The notes beneath the pieces are model-generated. The model had not been told where the DNA came from and ran no database searches. It saw only the letters and a list, made by a program, of their open reading frames with translations. Shown in pieces: positions 21,793 to 28,452 of a DNA stretch of 28,452 nt. Source of the stretch: a virus; IMG/VR virus record IMGVR_UViG_3300020192_000065, positions 1-28,452 of that record. One strand, 5' to 3'. The translations under genes and the position numbers were made by a program. How positions within the stretch are numbered: position 1 is the stretch's first letter; each line of letters starts with the position of its first letter.

Positions 21793-23081
21793 ATGTCGGC
21801 GGAAGTACGGACAGCATCTTCTGCGAGTTCGAGAAGACGCACCCGGAGATAGGTGGGGTGCTAAGCGACATCGATGCGCGGATCGCCCGGAAACCCCGGC
21901 GTGAGGTCGAGCGGTATCAGGCAGCGGCGCTGTATGCGCTGGCAAAAACATACAACGGCAAGCCGATTTTGGAGATCGGGACAGCGGTCGGCTACAGCGC
22001 GGCGGTGATCGCGGCTGCGGCACCGTCGGCGGCGATCGTGACGCTGAATCCGAACGAGGCTGAAGCGGCGATTGCGCGGGTGAACCTGGCGCCCTGTCCC
22101 AATGTAACGGTGATGACGATCGCGTCACTGGACTATCTTGGCGTGCGACACCCTGTCAGCGATGTACCTGACGGCGCGCCGGAGCAGGATTTCAGCTTCA
22201 TCTTCGTGGACGGAGATCATGCGCGCGTGCGTTTGGATTTCGCTTACTGGGACAGGCTGGCGCCGGGAGGGATGATCGTCTTCCACGATTATTCGCCAGC
22301 AGGGACATGGCGCGCCTGTCCGCCAGTGTACGAGGCGTGTCAGGACTTCGCGGCGTGGCTCGGTCGGGCGGACGTGCTGATCGTGGACAATCAGGGTGTC
22401 GGGATGATCGGCTGGATCAAGCGCATGGGCGATCCGATGTGGCAGTTTCGTCTCGATGAGCCGTCGCCAGTACTGCTTAATGCAGCATCAGCCGCCAGTG
22501 TGCAGCCCGCGAATCGGCTGGCGAAATTATGGCGGTTATGTCTATCTGCACACGAAGTACCGGGCGCGATTGTCAGCCTGGGCGCGGGCATGGGCGGCGC
22601 TGCGGCGCTGATCGAGCGCGCGGTCGGCGGCGAGGATCGCCAGGTGTGGCTATTCGATACCTGGGGGAATGCGGAACAACCCGGCGAACGCGACGGCGCA
22701 AAAGCGCACGCGCGGTATGCCGACAGGCTCAAGGCTGGACGACACGATGACGTGGCGGACGCGATAAGGGTGATGCAGGACTGGGGCATCGGCTCGGCGC
22801 ATTATGTGACGGGGCATATCTCTGACACGGTGCAGGTGCGTTCGGAAGACATCGGGGTGATTGCTGTGCTGCACATCGATACGGATTCGTATGCACCGAC
22901 GCTGCTGTCGCTGCTGTCGCTGTACGAGCATGTGGCGCAGGGCGGATTGATCATCTGCGACGATTACGGGCATTGGCAGGGGGCGCGCCTGGCAGTGGAC
23001 GAATTCCGCGCCAAGATGCAGATTGTGTCTCCGCTGATGGCGCTGGATAAGACCGCGCACTGGTGGCGCAAGGATGGCTGA
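21789..23081 (+). CDS. Double methyltransferase: class I SAM domain plus TylF-like O-methyltransferase
   Basis: The 430-residue protein joins two methyltransferase domains. The first (about residues 1-215) has ILEIGTAVGYSAAVI as S-adenosylmethionine site and FIFVDGDHARVRLDF with GGMIVFHDYSP, like the Methyltransf_24 family. The second (about 250-430) has IVSLGAGMGGAAALIE, VWLFDTWG, HIDTDSYAPTLLSLL and ICDDYGHWQGARLAVDEF, the TylF/macrocin O-methyltransferase pattern including the acidic metal ligands. TylF enzymes methylate sugar hydroxyls. With four neighbouring glycosyltransferase-like genes, it probably caps a glycan. AAGGAG at 21776 marks the ATG at 21789. The stop overlaps the head-tail connector gene. 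Confidence 0.85.
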   Translation: MNVGGSTDSIFCEFEKTHPEIGGVLSDIDARIARKPRREVERYQAAALYALAKTYNGKPILEIGTAVGYSAAVIAAAAPSAAIVTLNPNEAEAAIARVNLAPCPNVTVMTIASLDYLGVRHPVSDVPDGAPEQDFSFIFVDGDHARVRLDFAYWDRLAPGGMIVFHDYSPAGTWRACPPVYEACQDFAAWLGRADVLIVDNQGVGMIGWIKRMGDPMWQFRLDEPSPVLLNAASAASVQPANRLAKLWRLCLSAHEVPGAIVSLGAGMGGAAALIERAVGGEDRQVWLFDTWGNAEQPGERDGAKAHARYADRLKAGRHDDVADAIRVMQDWGIGSAHYVTGHISDTVQVRSEDIGVIAVLHIDTDSYAPTLLSLLSLYEHVAQGGLIICDDYGHWQGARLAVDEFRAKMQIVSPLMALDKTAHWWRKDG

Positions 23082-23745
23082 TTACACAACGGTGCAGAAG
23101 GTGCGTGCAACGATCGGCAGCCAGGTATCGAGTGCCGATGACGATGTGATCACGCGCTTGATCAGCGCGGTGAGTCGCCAGATCGATCGCTATTGCAATC
23201 GCCTGGACGGATTTGAAGCGTCAGCCACCGCGACGGCGCGCGTATTTCCGGGTCGGGGCGAGACGACGCTGTGGATCGACGAGTGTGCGGCGGTGACGCT
23301 GGTGGAGGGGAGAGAAAGCGTGTCGTCGGCGTGGACGGGGTGGACTGCGGGCGACTGGATACCCTTCAGCGGCGACGACATGTCGCCCAACTTCAACAAG
23401 ACGCCGTATCACGGTCTGATGGTGATGCCGAGCGGGACACACAGCGTGTTTCCGCACGGGGCGTATTCGTCGATGTGGGTATTCGATACAGGCAGGCGGC
23501 AGCGCGGGATTGTGATGACGCTGCCGACGGTGCAGGTGACAGCGCGATGGGGCTATGCGCTGTCAGTGCCGGACGACGTTGAGAATGCGTGCATCATCCA
23601 GACTGCACGGATGTACAAGCGGGGACAGAGCGCCTACGCCGACACGCTGGCGACCTCTGATTTTGGCACCATGCAATATCGCAAACTCGATCCGGAGGTC
23701 GAGGCGATCCTAACAGGCGGGCGGTATATCCGTCCACGAGTCTAG
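23074..23745 (+). CDS. Head-tail connector protein (gp6-like)
   Basis: The 223-residue protein begins with a helical region of the phage connector type (YTTVQKVRATIG, VITRLISAVSRQIDRYCNR), continues with beta-rich segments (TLWIDECAAVTLVEG, IVMTLPTVQVTARWGY) and ends in PDDVENACIIQTARMYKRGQ, as in HK97 gp6-like and SPP1 gp15-like adaptors. It forms the ring under the portal on which the tail docks. It starts inside the end of the methyltransferase gene and resumes the normal head-tail gene order after the sugar-enzyme island. Confidence 0.85.
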   Translation: MADYTTVQKVRATIGSQVSSADDDVITRLISAVSRQIDRYCNRLDGFEASATATARVFPGRGETTLWIDECAAVTLVEGRESVSSAWTGWTAGDWIPFSGDDMSPNFNKTPYHGLMVMPSGTHSVFPHGAYSSMWVFDTGRRQRGIVMTLPTVQVTARWGYALSVPDDVENACIIQTARMYKRGQSAYADTLATSDFGTMQYRKLDPEVEAILTGGRYIRPRV

Positions 23746-23752
23746 AAGATGC

Positions 23753-23771
23753 ACTGGTAAGGATTACCAGT
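23753..23771. promoter_or_regulatory. Dispersed palindrome copy 5 (perfect)
   Basis: ACTGGTAA and TTACCAGT surround GGA. It fills the gap between the connector gene and the membrane coiled-coil gene, 16 bases before the ATG at 23788 and next to its ribosome site, so a bound protein or an RNA hairpin could limit translation or transcription of the tail genes. Confidence 0.75.
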
Positions 23772-23787
23772 AGAAAGGCAGGAAATA

Positions 23788-24468
23788 ATGCCCGACCCAG
23801 GGCAAGTCACAGAGATTGCCGACGCGGTGCTCCGGATCGGGGTGATCGAGGTGCTGAGTCTGTTCATCGTCGTGATCGCATTCGTGATCGTGCTGGCGGT
23901 GCTGCGCGGGGCGCAGCCGCTGCTGGCGGCTAACGCGCGTGCGATGGAGAGCAACGGTGAGGCGATGAAACGTAACAGCGTCGTGTCGGAAAGGTCGATC
24001 GCCGCGTTGGAAACCACGCGGGATGCGATCGGTACTATGAAAGACGCGATCAGCAGCGGGGGCGATGCGGCGGTGGCGGTGCAAGAAGCGTTGCTGAAGC
24101 GGGTGACCGAAGCGCAGACGCAGGCAGCGGCGGATCGTGACACTGTGTTGAAACAACTGGACAAGGCAGTGGCGGCAGCTGATGCCGATCGTGTGAAACA
24201 AAAAGAGGAGGTGCTTAAGGTGGTCGCCGAGGCGGAAATAAAGATGAGTGACGGCTTCGACAGTATGAAGCACGAGCTGGAGTCGCTGGCAAAACAGGCG
24301 CAATCGCTGCAGGACAATGATGCCAACACGCTCGATGTGCTGCGTGGCATGGCGACGACACTGGAGTCGCTGCTGCGGCGCGTCACGCAACTAGAAGAGA
24401 CGATGCAAAGCACGCAGCCTGCCACGCCGGGACCGCGCGAGGTTAAAGGCAGTGCCGATCTCGGTTGA
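23788..24468 (+). CDS. Membrane-anchored coiled-coil protein, 226 residues
   Basis: Residues 16-40 (RIGVIEVLSLFIVVIAFVIV, then LAVL) form one membrane helix. From residue 45 to about 210 the protein is a long alpha-helical coiled coil (AQTQAAADRDTVLKQLDKA, KQKEEVLKVVAEAEIKM, LESLLRRVTQLEETM). There is no signal-peptidase site. A membrane-anchored protein is unexpected between the connector and tail completion genes. It might act in entry, exclusion or lysis, or be a membrane-active virion part. No family is recognised. The palindrome lies just upstream. Confidence 0.72.
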   Translation: MPDPGQVTEIADAVLRIGVIEVLSLFIVVIAFVIVLAVLRGAQPLLAANARAMESNGEAMKRNSVVSERSIAALETTRDAIGTMKDAISSGGDAAVAVQEALLKRVTEAQTQAAADRDTVLKQLDKAVAAADADRVKQKEEVLKVVAEAEIKMSDGFDSMKHELESLAKQAQSLQDNDANTLDVLRGMATTLESLLRRVTQLEETMQSTQPATPGPREVKGSADLG

Positions 24469-24958
24469 GGTACGTGGTGAGATCGCGGCGCGGAATCAGG
24501 TGACCGGGTTACTGGCTGATTTGCGCGGGACGCCGCTGGTGGGGGCGATGCGGCAAACGGCGCTGCTGGTCGAGCGAGGTGCCAAGCGAAATGCGCCTGT
24601 CGATACCGGACGCCTGCGGGGGAGCATCGGGCACGAGATTCGGCGCAGCGGCATCGGCGCTGGGGGCGATACACAGGCGGTGGTGGGCAGCAATGTGGAA
24701 TACGCGCCGGACATGGAATTCGGCACGGGCACATTCGTCGGTCGCCCTGCCTATTTACCACCCGCCGCCGCGCTGGAGGTGTGGGCGCGACGGCATGGGA
24801 CAACGGGAGACGCTGTGGCAAATGCTATATTCAAAGCAGGGGGGCTGAAGCCACGCCGATTTCTACAACGCGCATTCGAGAGCAATAAAAGCCAGATCGT
24901 GAGGATCATCGAGGGAGCGCTGGCAGACATGGTGGCGCGCAGGAACAGGGGCACATAA
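24452..24958 (+). CDS. HK97-gp10-like head-tail joining protein
   Basis: The 168-residue protein has the PF04883 pattern: MRQTALLVERGAKRNAPVDTGRLRGSIG, given in pieces, then VGSNVEYAPDMEFGTG, PPAAALEVWARRH and KPRRFLQRAFE. These proteins complete the neck or tail joint. Start codon GTG 24452 lies within the end of the preceding gene, after AAAGG. The stop overlaps the following ATG (TAATG). The identity is firm from the APVDTGRLR block. Confidence 0.9.
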   Translation: MPISVEVRGEIAARNQVTGLLADLRGTPLVGAMRQTALLVERGAKRNAPVDTGRLRGSIGHEIRRSGIGAGGDTQAVVGSNVEYAPDMEFGTGTFVGRPAYLPPAAALEVWARRHGTTGDAVANAIFKAGGLKPRRFLQRAFESNKSQIVRIIEGALADMVARRNRGT

Positions 24959-25401
24959 TGAGCGTGAGCATCAGCGCGATCAACACGGCGATCGCGGAAA
25001 CAGTCGGCACGGCGACGGGGATCGTGCGGGTGCAGGATGTGCCCGATCTGACCGAAGGCGCGCACGATCTGCCGCTGGTGCAGGTGTACTGGCAGTCGAG
25101 CGTGACGGACGATGAAGGCAGCACGGATCGGCTGACGTTCGGTGCGGGAGTGCGACTGACACGACTGACCTATCACGCGGACGTTTATGCGCGCCAGCGG
25201 TCGCACCTCGGTGAGGACGTGGCGAAGACGCTGGCACTCGCCGAGGCAGTGCAGACGGTGCTGGAGCGGGAACGAGGCGGTGCATTCTTCGGCTTGGCGG
25301 GTGTGAAGGCACTGCGCTGGTCGGCGGAGCGAATCACGATCGAGAACGGCGGCACGCAGTATATGGGTGCACGCTTCATCATCGATGTGTGGGTGTTCTG
25401 A
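24958..25401 (+). CDS. Tail terminator-like protein
   Basis: The 147-residue protein has the size and layout of tail terminator (gpU-like) proteins: an N-terminal helix (INTAIAETVG), beta strands (LPLVQVYWQSS, RLTRLTYHADVYARQRS), a helix (VAKTLALAEAVQTVLE) and final strands ending in RFIIDVWVF. The position between the gp10-like protein and the major tail protein is the classical one. It caps the tail tube where it joins the head. No catalytic motif. ATG 24958 overlaps the stop before it. Confidence 0.75.
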   Translation: MSVSISAINTAIAETVGTATGIVRVQDVPDLTEGAHDLPLVQVYWQSSVTDDEGSTDRLTFGAGVRLTRLTYHADVYARQRSHLGEDVAKTLALAEAVQTVLERERGGAFFGLAGVKALRWSAERITIENGGTQYMGARFIIDVWVF

Positions 25402-25742
25402 TGGCGGTGTACAGGGCGCTGAGACGAATGACGGGACGGACGTCGATCGCGACGGGGACGCTGACGCGCCTGGAGTGGCTGGCGCCGACCGATATCGCGA
25501 AGCTGGTCGCGGTTGGCGCGGCGGCGCGGGTGGTGACGGTGCCCCTGGCAGTGCTGCCAGGATGGGAAAAGCGGGCAATGTGGTTGAGCGACGCGCCGAT
25601 CGCAGATGGTGAGCAATTGATTGAGGCGGATGCTGACTCGGTGGCGGAGTTAATCCCTGTGTCGGCAGGTGAAATACGCGCGTGGCAGGACGAGATGATC
25701 GCCCTGCTGACGCTGACTCATGACGACGGATGTGGATGTTAA
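25401..25742 (+). CDS. Small tail-region protein of unknown function, 113 residues
   Basis: ATG 25401 overlaps the previous stop (TGATG). The product has a basic start, then IAKLVAVGAAARVVTVPLAVLPG, which resembles the small virion beta domain where LVAVGAA stands for the residue-accounting 'Li-x-x-GAA' block, and an acidic helical tail (ADADSVAELIPVSAGEIRAW) ending CGC. It may be a minor virion or chaperone protein. I do not recognise a family with confidence. Confidence 0.6.
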   Translation: MAVYRALRRMTGRTSIATGTLTRLEWLAPTDIAKLVAVGAAARVVTVPLAVLPGWEKRAMWLSDAPIADGEQLIEADADSVAELIPVSAGEIRAWQDEMIALLTLTHDDGCGC

Positions 25743-25770
25743 AAGCCCGGACGGGCAAGAAAGTAGCATA

Positions 25771-26226
25771 ATGCCAAGTACGAGTACGGCGATCAATGCG
25801 TGCAACGTCAAGGTACAGATTGACAACGCTGCTGGCACGCTGGTGGATGTAAGCGGCAGTGCTAACCGCGTCAATCTGGAATTCAGCCAAGAACTGGGAT
25901 CGTACCGAGTGTTCGGCAACAAATGGATGAAGCGACTGGCGTGCGCAAAAGATGCGACGCTGCAGCTGGATGTGGTGTATTCGACCCAGGCGAACGAGGG
26001 TCTCGATCTGCTGCGTGATTGGTTTTTCTCGGCAGCCAGCAGCGGTACGCCGCGCACGATACGGATGATGCTGCCGGATGACGTGGTGGGTGGGGACGAC
26101 TATCAAGGCGAATTCATCATTTCGAGTCTGAGTATCCCGATGGACGCGAGCGAAGCAGGTCCGATCACGGTGTCGGCGGAGCTGATGCCCGACGGCGAAG
26201 TGACGCACGGCACGCTGACAACCTAA
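25771..26226 (+). CDS. Major tail (tube) protein
   Basis: The 151-residue product from ATG 25771 reads AINACNVKVQIDNAAGTLVDVSGSANRV in pieces, ELGSYRVFGNKWMKRL, TLQLDVVYS and later PITVSAELMPDGEVTHGT, the pattern of phage tail tube proteins that stack as hexamers. Its place between the terminator-like protein and the tail assembly chaperones is the usual one, and an intrinsic terminator follows, as often for abundant structural genes. ATG 25720 is in frame and would add 17 residues, but it has no ribosome site, whereas AAGAAAG precedes 25771. Confidence 0.82.
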   Translation: MPSTSTAINACNVKVQIDNAAGTLVDVSGSANRVNLEFSQELGSYRVFGNKWMKRLACAKDATLQLDVVYSTQANEGLDLLRDWFFSAASSGTPRTIRMMLPDDVVGGDDYQGEFIISSLSIPMDASEAGPITVSAELMPDGEVTHGTLTT

Positions 26227-26250
26227 GCAGCTGCGAACCGGTAAAAACGA

Positions 26251-26273
26251 GGGGCGGGAGACTGCCCCTTTTT
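26251..26273 (+). terminator. Rho-independent terminator after the major tail protein
   Basis: GGGGCGG (26251-26257) pairs with CTGCCCC (26262-26268, one G-U) around a GAGA tetraloop, followed by TTTTT. The same loop closes the weaker terminator at 18197. It should lower transcription into the chaperone genes relative to the tail protein gene. Confidence 0.8.
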
Positions 26274-26306
26274 GATTCCAATAAAACCGAGCAAGGAGAG
26301 ACGATT

Positions 26307-26624
26307 ATGGCGGCAAGGCAGTCAACCAAACGGATCGATACGACGGATTTGCAGGGGGAAGGATCGTTCGTAATCGTGCGACCGTTCACCTACGGGAGGA
26401 TCCGCGACCTACAGGCAACGGCGGGCAATCTCTCGGCGGATGAAGTGGCGGCACTGGACGAACGGACGATCATCGACGGTGTGCAGGAGTGGAACTGGGC
26501 TGATGAGGCAGGCAAGGCGCTACCTCTTCCCGCCGCCGACGCGAGTGTCGTTCGGTCGCTAACGGTGAACGAATTCAATTTTCTGTCGCGGGTGATCATT
26601 GCCGGAGGACGTGACCCAAAATAG
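26307..26624 (+). CDS. Tail assembly chaperone, short form (gpG-like)
   Basis: ATG 26307 has AAGGAG at 26293. The 105-residue product (FVIVRPFTYGRIRDLQA, ALDERTIIDGVQEWNW, LTVNEFNFLSRVI) fits the first tail assembly chaperone, which coats the tape measure during tail assembly. Its stop TAG at 26622 comes directly after CCCAAAA, a slippery site that lets a share of ribosomes move to the -1 frame and add the next domain, as with lambda G and G-T. Confidence 0.82.
   Translation: MAARQSTKRIDTTDLQGEGSFVIVRPFTYGRIRDLQATAGNLSADEVAALDERTIIDGVQEWNWADEAGKALPLPAADASVVRSLTVNEFNFLSRVIIAGGRDPK
26604..26621 (+). promoter_or_regulatory. Programmed -1 ribosomal frameshift signal
   Basis: The heptamer CCCAAAA (26615-26621) is read C CCA AAA in the chaperone frame, the canonical X XXY YYZ form, directly before the TAG. 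A Shine-Dalgarno-like GGAGG lies at 26604-26608, six bases upstream, and could stimulate slippage as in dnaX. Slippage fuses the frame to the downstream one. Confidence 0.82.
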
Positions 26625-26635
26625 CAAAGGCGGCA

Positions 26636-26872
26636 ATGGATGCGGCGATCAGAGCACTGTGGGTAGAGGATGCGAGTCTGCTGCCGCCTGGATACGCAGA
26701 TATGGTGCTGTGTCGAACATTCGGATGGACGCCGAGCGAGCTGGACGAACAAGACGCCGGGCGGATCGAGATGCTGGTCGCGCTGATGAGTGCAGAGAAC
26801 ATTGTGAAAGCACGGCGTGAACGGGTGAACGCCGAGCGTGCGCAGCGAAAAGGAGGAAGGGGGGCGCGGTGA
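26636..26872 (+). CDS. Tail assembly chaperone -1 frame extension (gpT-like part of gpGT)
   Basis: The frame is open from the slippery site (about 26621) and runs to TGA 26870. It includes ALWVEDASLLPPGYADMVLCRTFGW, in pieces, and SELDEQDAGRIEMLVALMSAENI, the typical second half of phage tail chaperones. Its own ATG at 26636 has no ribosome site, so it is most likely made only as the C-terminal part of an approximately 188-residue fusion with the gene at 26307. The long form bridges the tape measure to the tail tube proteins. Confidence 0.82.
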   Translation: MDAAIRALWVEDASLLPPGYADMVLCRTFGWTPSELDEQDAGRIEMLVALMSAENIVKARRERVNAERAQRKGGRGAR

Positions 26873-28452
26873 GTAACACACTGGAAATCATCATCTCGGC
26901 GCGAGATTCTTTCTCGCGCACGCTCGGCGATGCTGCGTCGCATCTGGACGGATTCGCGTCTAAGGCGCAGCGGGTGGGGCAATCACTGATTGGCGTGGGC
27001 GGCATGCTGGCGCTGGCGTTCGCGCCCATGATCGCGGGCGTCACGGAGGTGACACGGACGGCGCTGTTGTTCGATACAGCGATGACGAATATCCGATCGC
27101 TGACTGGCGCGACTGCGGACGAATTCGTCGGGATGAAAGACGCGATACTGGAGCTAGGCAGCGAGAGTATCGCCGGTCCTCAGGCGGTGTCAGAAGCGAT
27201 GTACGACATCGTGTCGGGCGTGACCGATGCGACGACGCACATGGCGATACTAGAGTCGGCGATCGCCACCAGCGAGGCGGGCGCTGCGGACTTGCGGGGG
27301 ACGACGGCGGCGCTGGTATCGGTGATGAATGCGTATCGCTTCTCGGCAAACAGGGCGGCATATGTGTCGGACGTGCTGACGCGCACGGTGGGGGTCGGCG
27401 TCGGGACGATGGAGGAGTTCGCTGCCGCAATTCCGACGGTGACGGGCGTCGCCGCGCAGGTAGGCGCGGAATTCGACGATGTTGGCAGCCAGCTTGCGTA
27501 TCTGACGACGCAAGGCTACACGGCGAGCGTGGCGGCGACGCAACTGCGCCAGTCGTTCGTGGCGCTGCTCAATCCGAACGAGGCGATGCGTGAGGCGCTG
27601 GAGCAGATCGGCTACGAGAGCGGATCGGCGTCGCTGGAGGCGCTCGGTCTGGTCGGAACCTATCAGGCGTTGAGCGCGATCACGGGCGGCTCGGTCGATG
27701 CGATGGCGAAGGCGACCGGGTCAGTGGAGGCGCTGCAGGCAGTGCTGGCGCTGACGAGCGAGGGCTTTGCTACGTTTAATGAAGCTTTCGATGCTGGCGT
27801 GGAGGGCGCGACCGACGCGGCACAGGGAATCCAGCGCAGCGGCGTGGAGGCAGAACTAAAACTGCTAAACAGTCAAATCGACACGCTGAAGATACGAGTG
27901 GGCGATGCGCTGGTGCCTGCACTGCTCGATGTGGTGGCTGGTCTTACGCCTGTGATCGATTCTGTGACCACCTGGGTTGCGGAAAACCCGGCGCTGGTGG
28001 CGCAACTGGCGCAGATTGCGATTGTGGGGTTCGGGGTCGGCGCTGCACTGGTGGTGGTGGGCACGGTGATCAGCAGTGTAGCAACGCTGGTCGGGCTGCT
28101 AAACGGGGCGATCGGACTACTGACGAGTACGGCTTTCCTGCCGTTGGCAGGGATAATTGCTTTGGTCGGCGGATTATTCTACGCCTATCAAAACAATATT
28201 CTCGGTTTCAGGGACAGGATAGAAGAATTAGGCGTAACGCTGCGCAACGCCGGAAAAACGATCGAGCAACTCGGCTTTATTATGAAGACGCTCGTCACTA
28301 ATTCCGGGGTTGTGTCTAACGCAGTGGCGTCTGAATTCGATGCAATGAGCGACAGCATCGCGGACTCACTCAATCGCGCCAGCGACGACATCTCAAACTG
28401 GCTGAATGAGACGGCGGCGAGTCTGGGGATTGGATCGACGGGGATGCAGGTG
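26869..28452 (+). CDS. Tail tape measure protein (3' end outside window)
   Basis: GTG 26869 overlaps the chaperone stop (GTGA) and has GGAAGGGG upstream. The frame stays open for 528 codons to the window end. It starts LEIIISARDSFSRTLGDAASHL and continues with TP901-type tape measure features: TRTALLFDTAMTNIRSLTG, AAIPTVTGVAAQVG, TTQGYTASVAATQLRQSF, ALLNPN, and hydrophobic segments (LAQIAIVGFGVGAALVVVG; LPLAGIIALVGGLFYAY) that act at the host membrane. The protein sets tail length and is ejected first at infection. Confidence 0.93.
   Translation, partial: MSNTLEIIISARDSFSRTLGDAASHLDGFASKAQRVGQSLIGVGGMLALAFAPMIAGVTEVTRTALLFDTAMTNIRSLTGATADEFVGMKDAILELGSESIAGPQAVSEAMYDIVSGVTDATTHMAILESAIATSEAGAADLRGTTAALVSVMNAYRFSANRAAYVSDVLTRTVGVGVGTMEEFAAAIPTVTGVAAQVGAEFDDVGSQLAYLTTQGYTASVAATQLRQSFVALLNPNEAMREALEQIGYESGSASLEALGLVGTYQALSAITGGSVDAMAKATGSVEALQAVLALTSEGFATFNEAFDAGVEGATDAAQGIQRSGVEAELKLLNSQIDTLKIRVGDALVPALLDVVAGLTPVIDSVTTWVAENPALVAQLAQIAIVGFGVGAALVVVGTVISSVATLVGLLNGAIGLLTSTAFLPLAGIIALVGGLFYAYQNNILGFRDRIEELGVTLRNAGKTIEQLGFIMKTLVTNSGVVSNAVASEFDAMSDSIADSLNRASDDISNWLNETAASLGIGSTGMQV

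Noticed and set aside
25745-25756. Small hairpin GCCCG GA CGGGC before the major tail protein start
   Set aside because: The loop is only two bases and there is no T run, so neither a terminator nor a stable regulatory stem can be claimed.
24751-26208. Long open frame of 485 codons on the minus strand
   Set aside because: It is a mirror of GC-rich coding on the + strand, where recognised tail genes occupy the same bases; similar shadows at 5628-6635 and 23742-24821 were dropped for the same reason.
26237-26244. Half site ACCGGTAA after the major tail protein gene
   Set aside because: The second arm is missing and the terminator already explains this gap.
1-28452. tRNA genes, CRISPR arrays, insertion sequences, integrase
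   Set aside because: None was found on inspection; this does not exclude them outside the window.

Overview
The window looks like part of the genome of a tailed double-stranded DNA phage (a siphovirus with an HK97-type head), or of a prophage or phage-plasmid. Every gene I can support reads left to right on the + strand. The genes are tightly packed, mostly joined by ATGA, GTGA or TAATG stop/start overlaps. GC content is roughly 60 percent by eye and most starts have Shine-Dalgarno sequences, so the host is a moderately GC-rich bacterium. The sequence alone does not fix the host; a cyanobacterial-style octamer (GCGATCGC) is enriched, but that is only a weak hint. No integrase, tRNA, CRISPR array or insertion sequence was seen. 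The window is open at both ends: a methyltransferase is cut at the left edge and the tape measure gene at the right edge.

Layout. Positions 1-4170 form a DNA metabolism and replication block: a Dam-like adenine methyltransferase (partial), a small unknown protein, a Sak4-like ATPase, a DnaD-like initiator/loader with iteron-like repeats inside its gene (a candidate origin), a DnaB helicase and a two-domain winged-helix regulator with a LexA-type N terminus. Positions 4164-8711 are accessory: small unknown genes, a ParM-like actin, a three-copy 11-bp tandem repeat and a ParR-like protein (together a candidate type II partition locus), a DUF488 protein, a zinc-binding protein and a small membrane protein. 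A cytosine-5 DNA methyltransferase (8711-9964) lies between two copies of a 16-bp direct repeat. It is followed by a probable small two-hairpin RNA with its own promoter and terminator (about 10084-10191).

Positions 10241-18092 hold a metallophosphoesterase, the C-terminal remnant of another DNA methyltransferase, terminase small and large subunits (long overlap), a portal fused to a MuF-like domain, the prohead protease and the major capsid protein. An unusual array of RNA-type hairpins follows the capsid gene. Positions 18231-23081 carry a probable virion protein and then an insertion-like island of sugar-modifying enzymes: three GT-A-like proteins, one GT-B glycosyltransferase and a double methyltransferase with a TylF-like sugar O-methyltransferase half. 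Positions 23074 to the end are the connector and tail genes: head-tail connector, a membrane-anchored coiled-coil protein, HK97-gp10-like protein, tail terminator-like protein, major tail protein with terminator, tail assembly chaperones with a CCCAAAA -1 frameshift site, and the tape measure.

The most distinctive signal is a dispersed palindrome, consensus ACTGGTAAnnnTTACCAGT, found five times (4174, 10201, 14713, 18176, 23753). Each copy lies at a boundary between gene modules, the first only 6 bp after the stop of the winged-helix regulator gene and one exactly at the portal/MuF fusion joint. My working idea is that these are operator-like or RNA-hairpin control sites of a phage-wide regulatory circuit, perhaps read by that regulator. 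The partition locus and the absence of a visible integrase would fit a prophage kept as a plasmid, but this is inference from one window.
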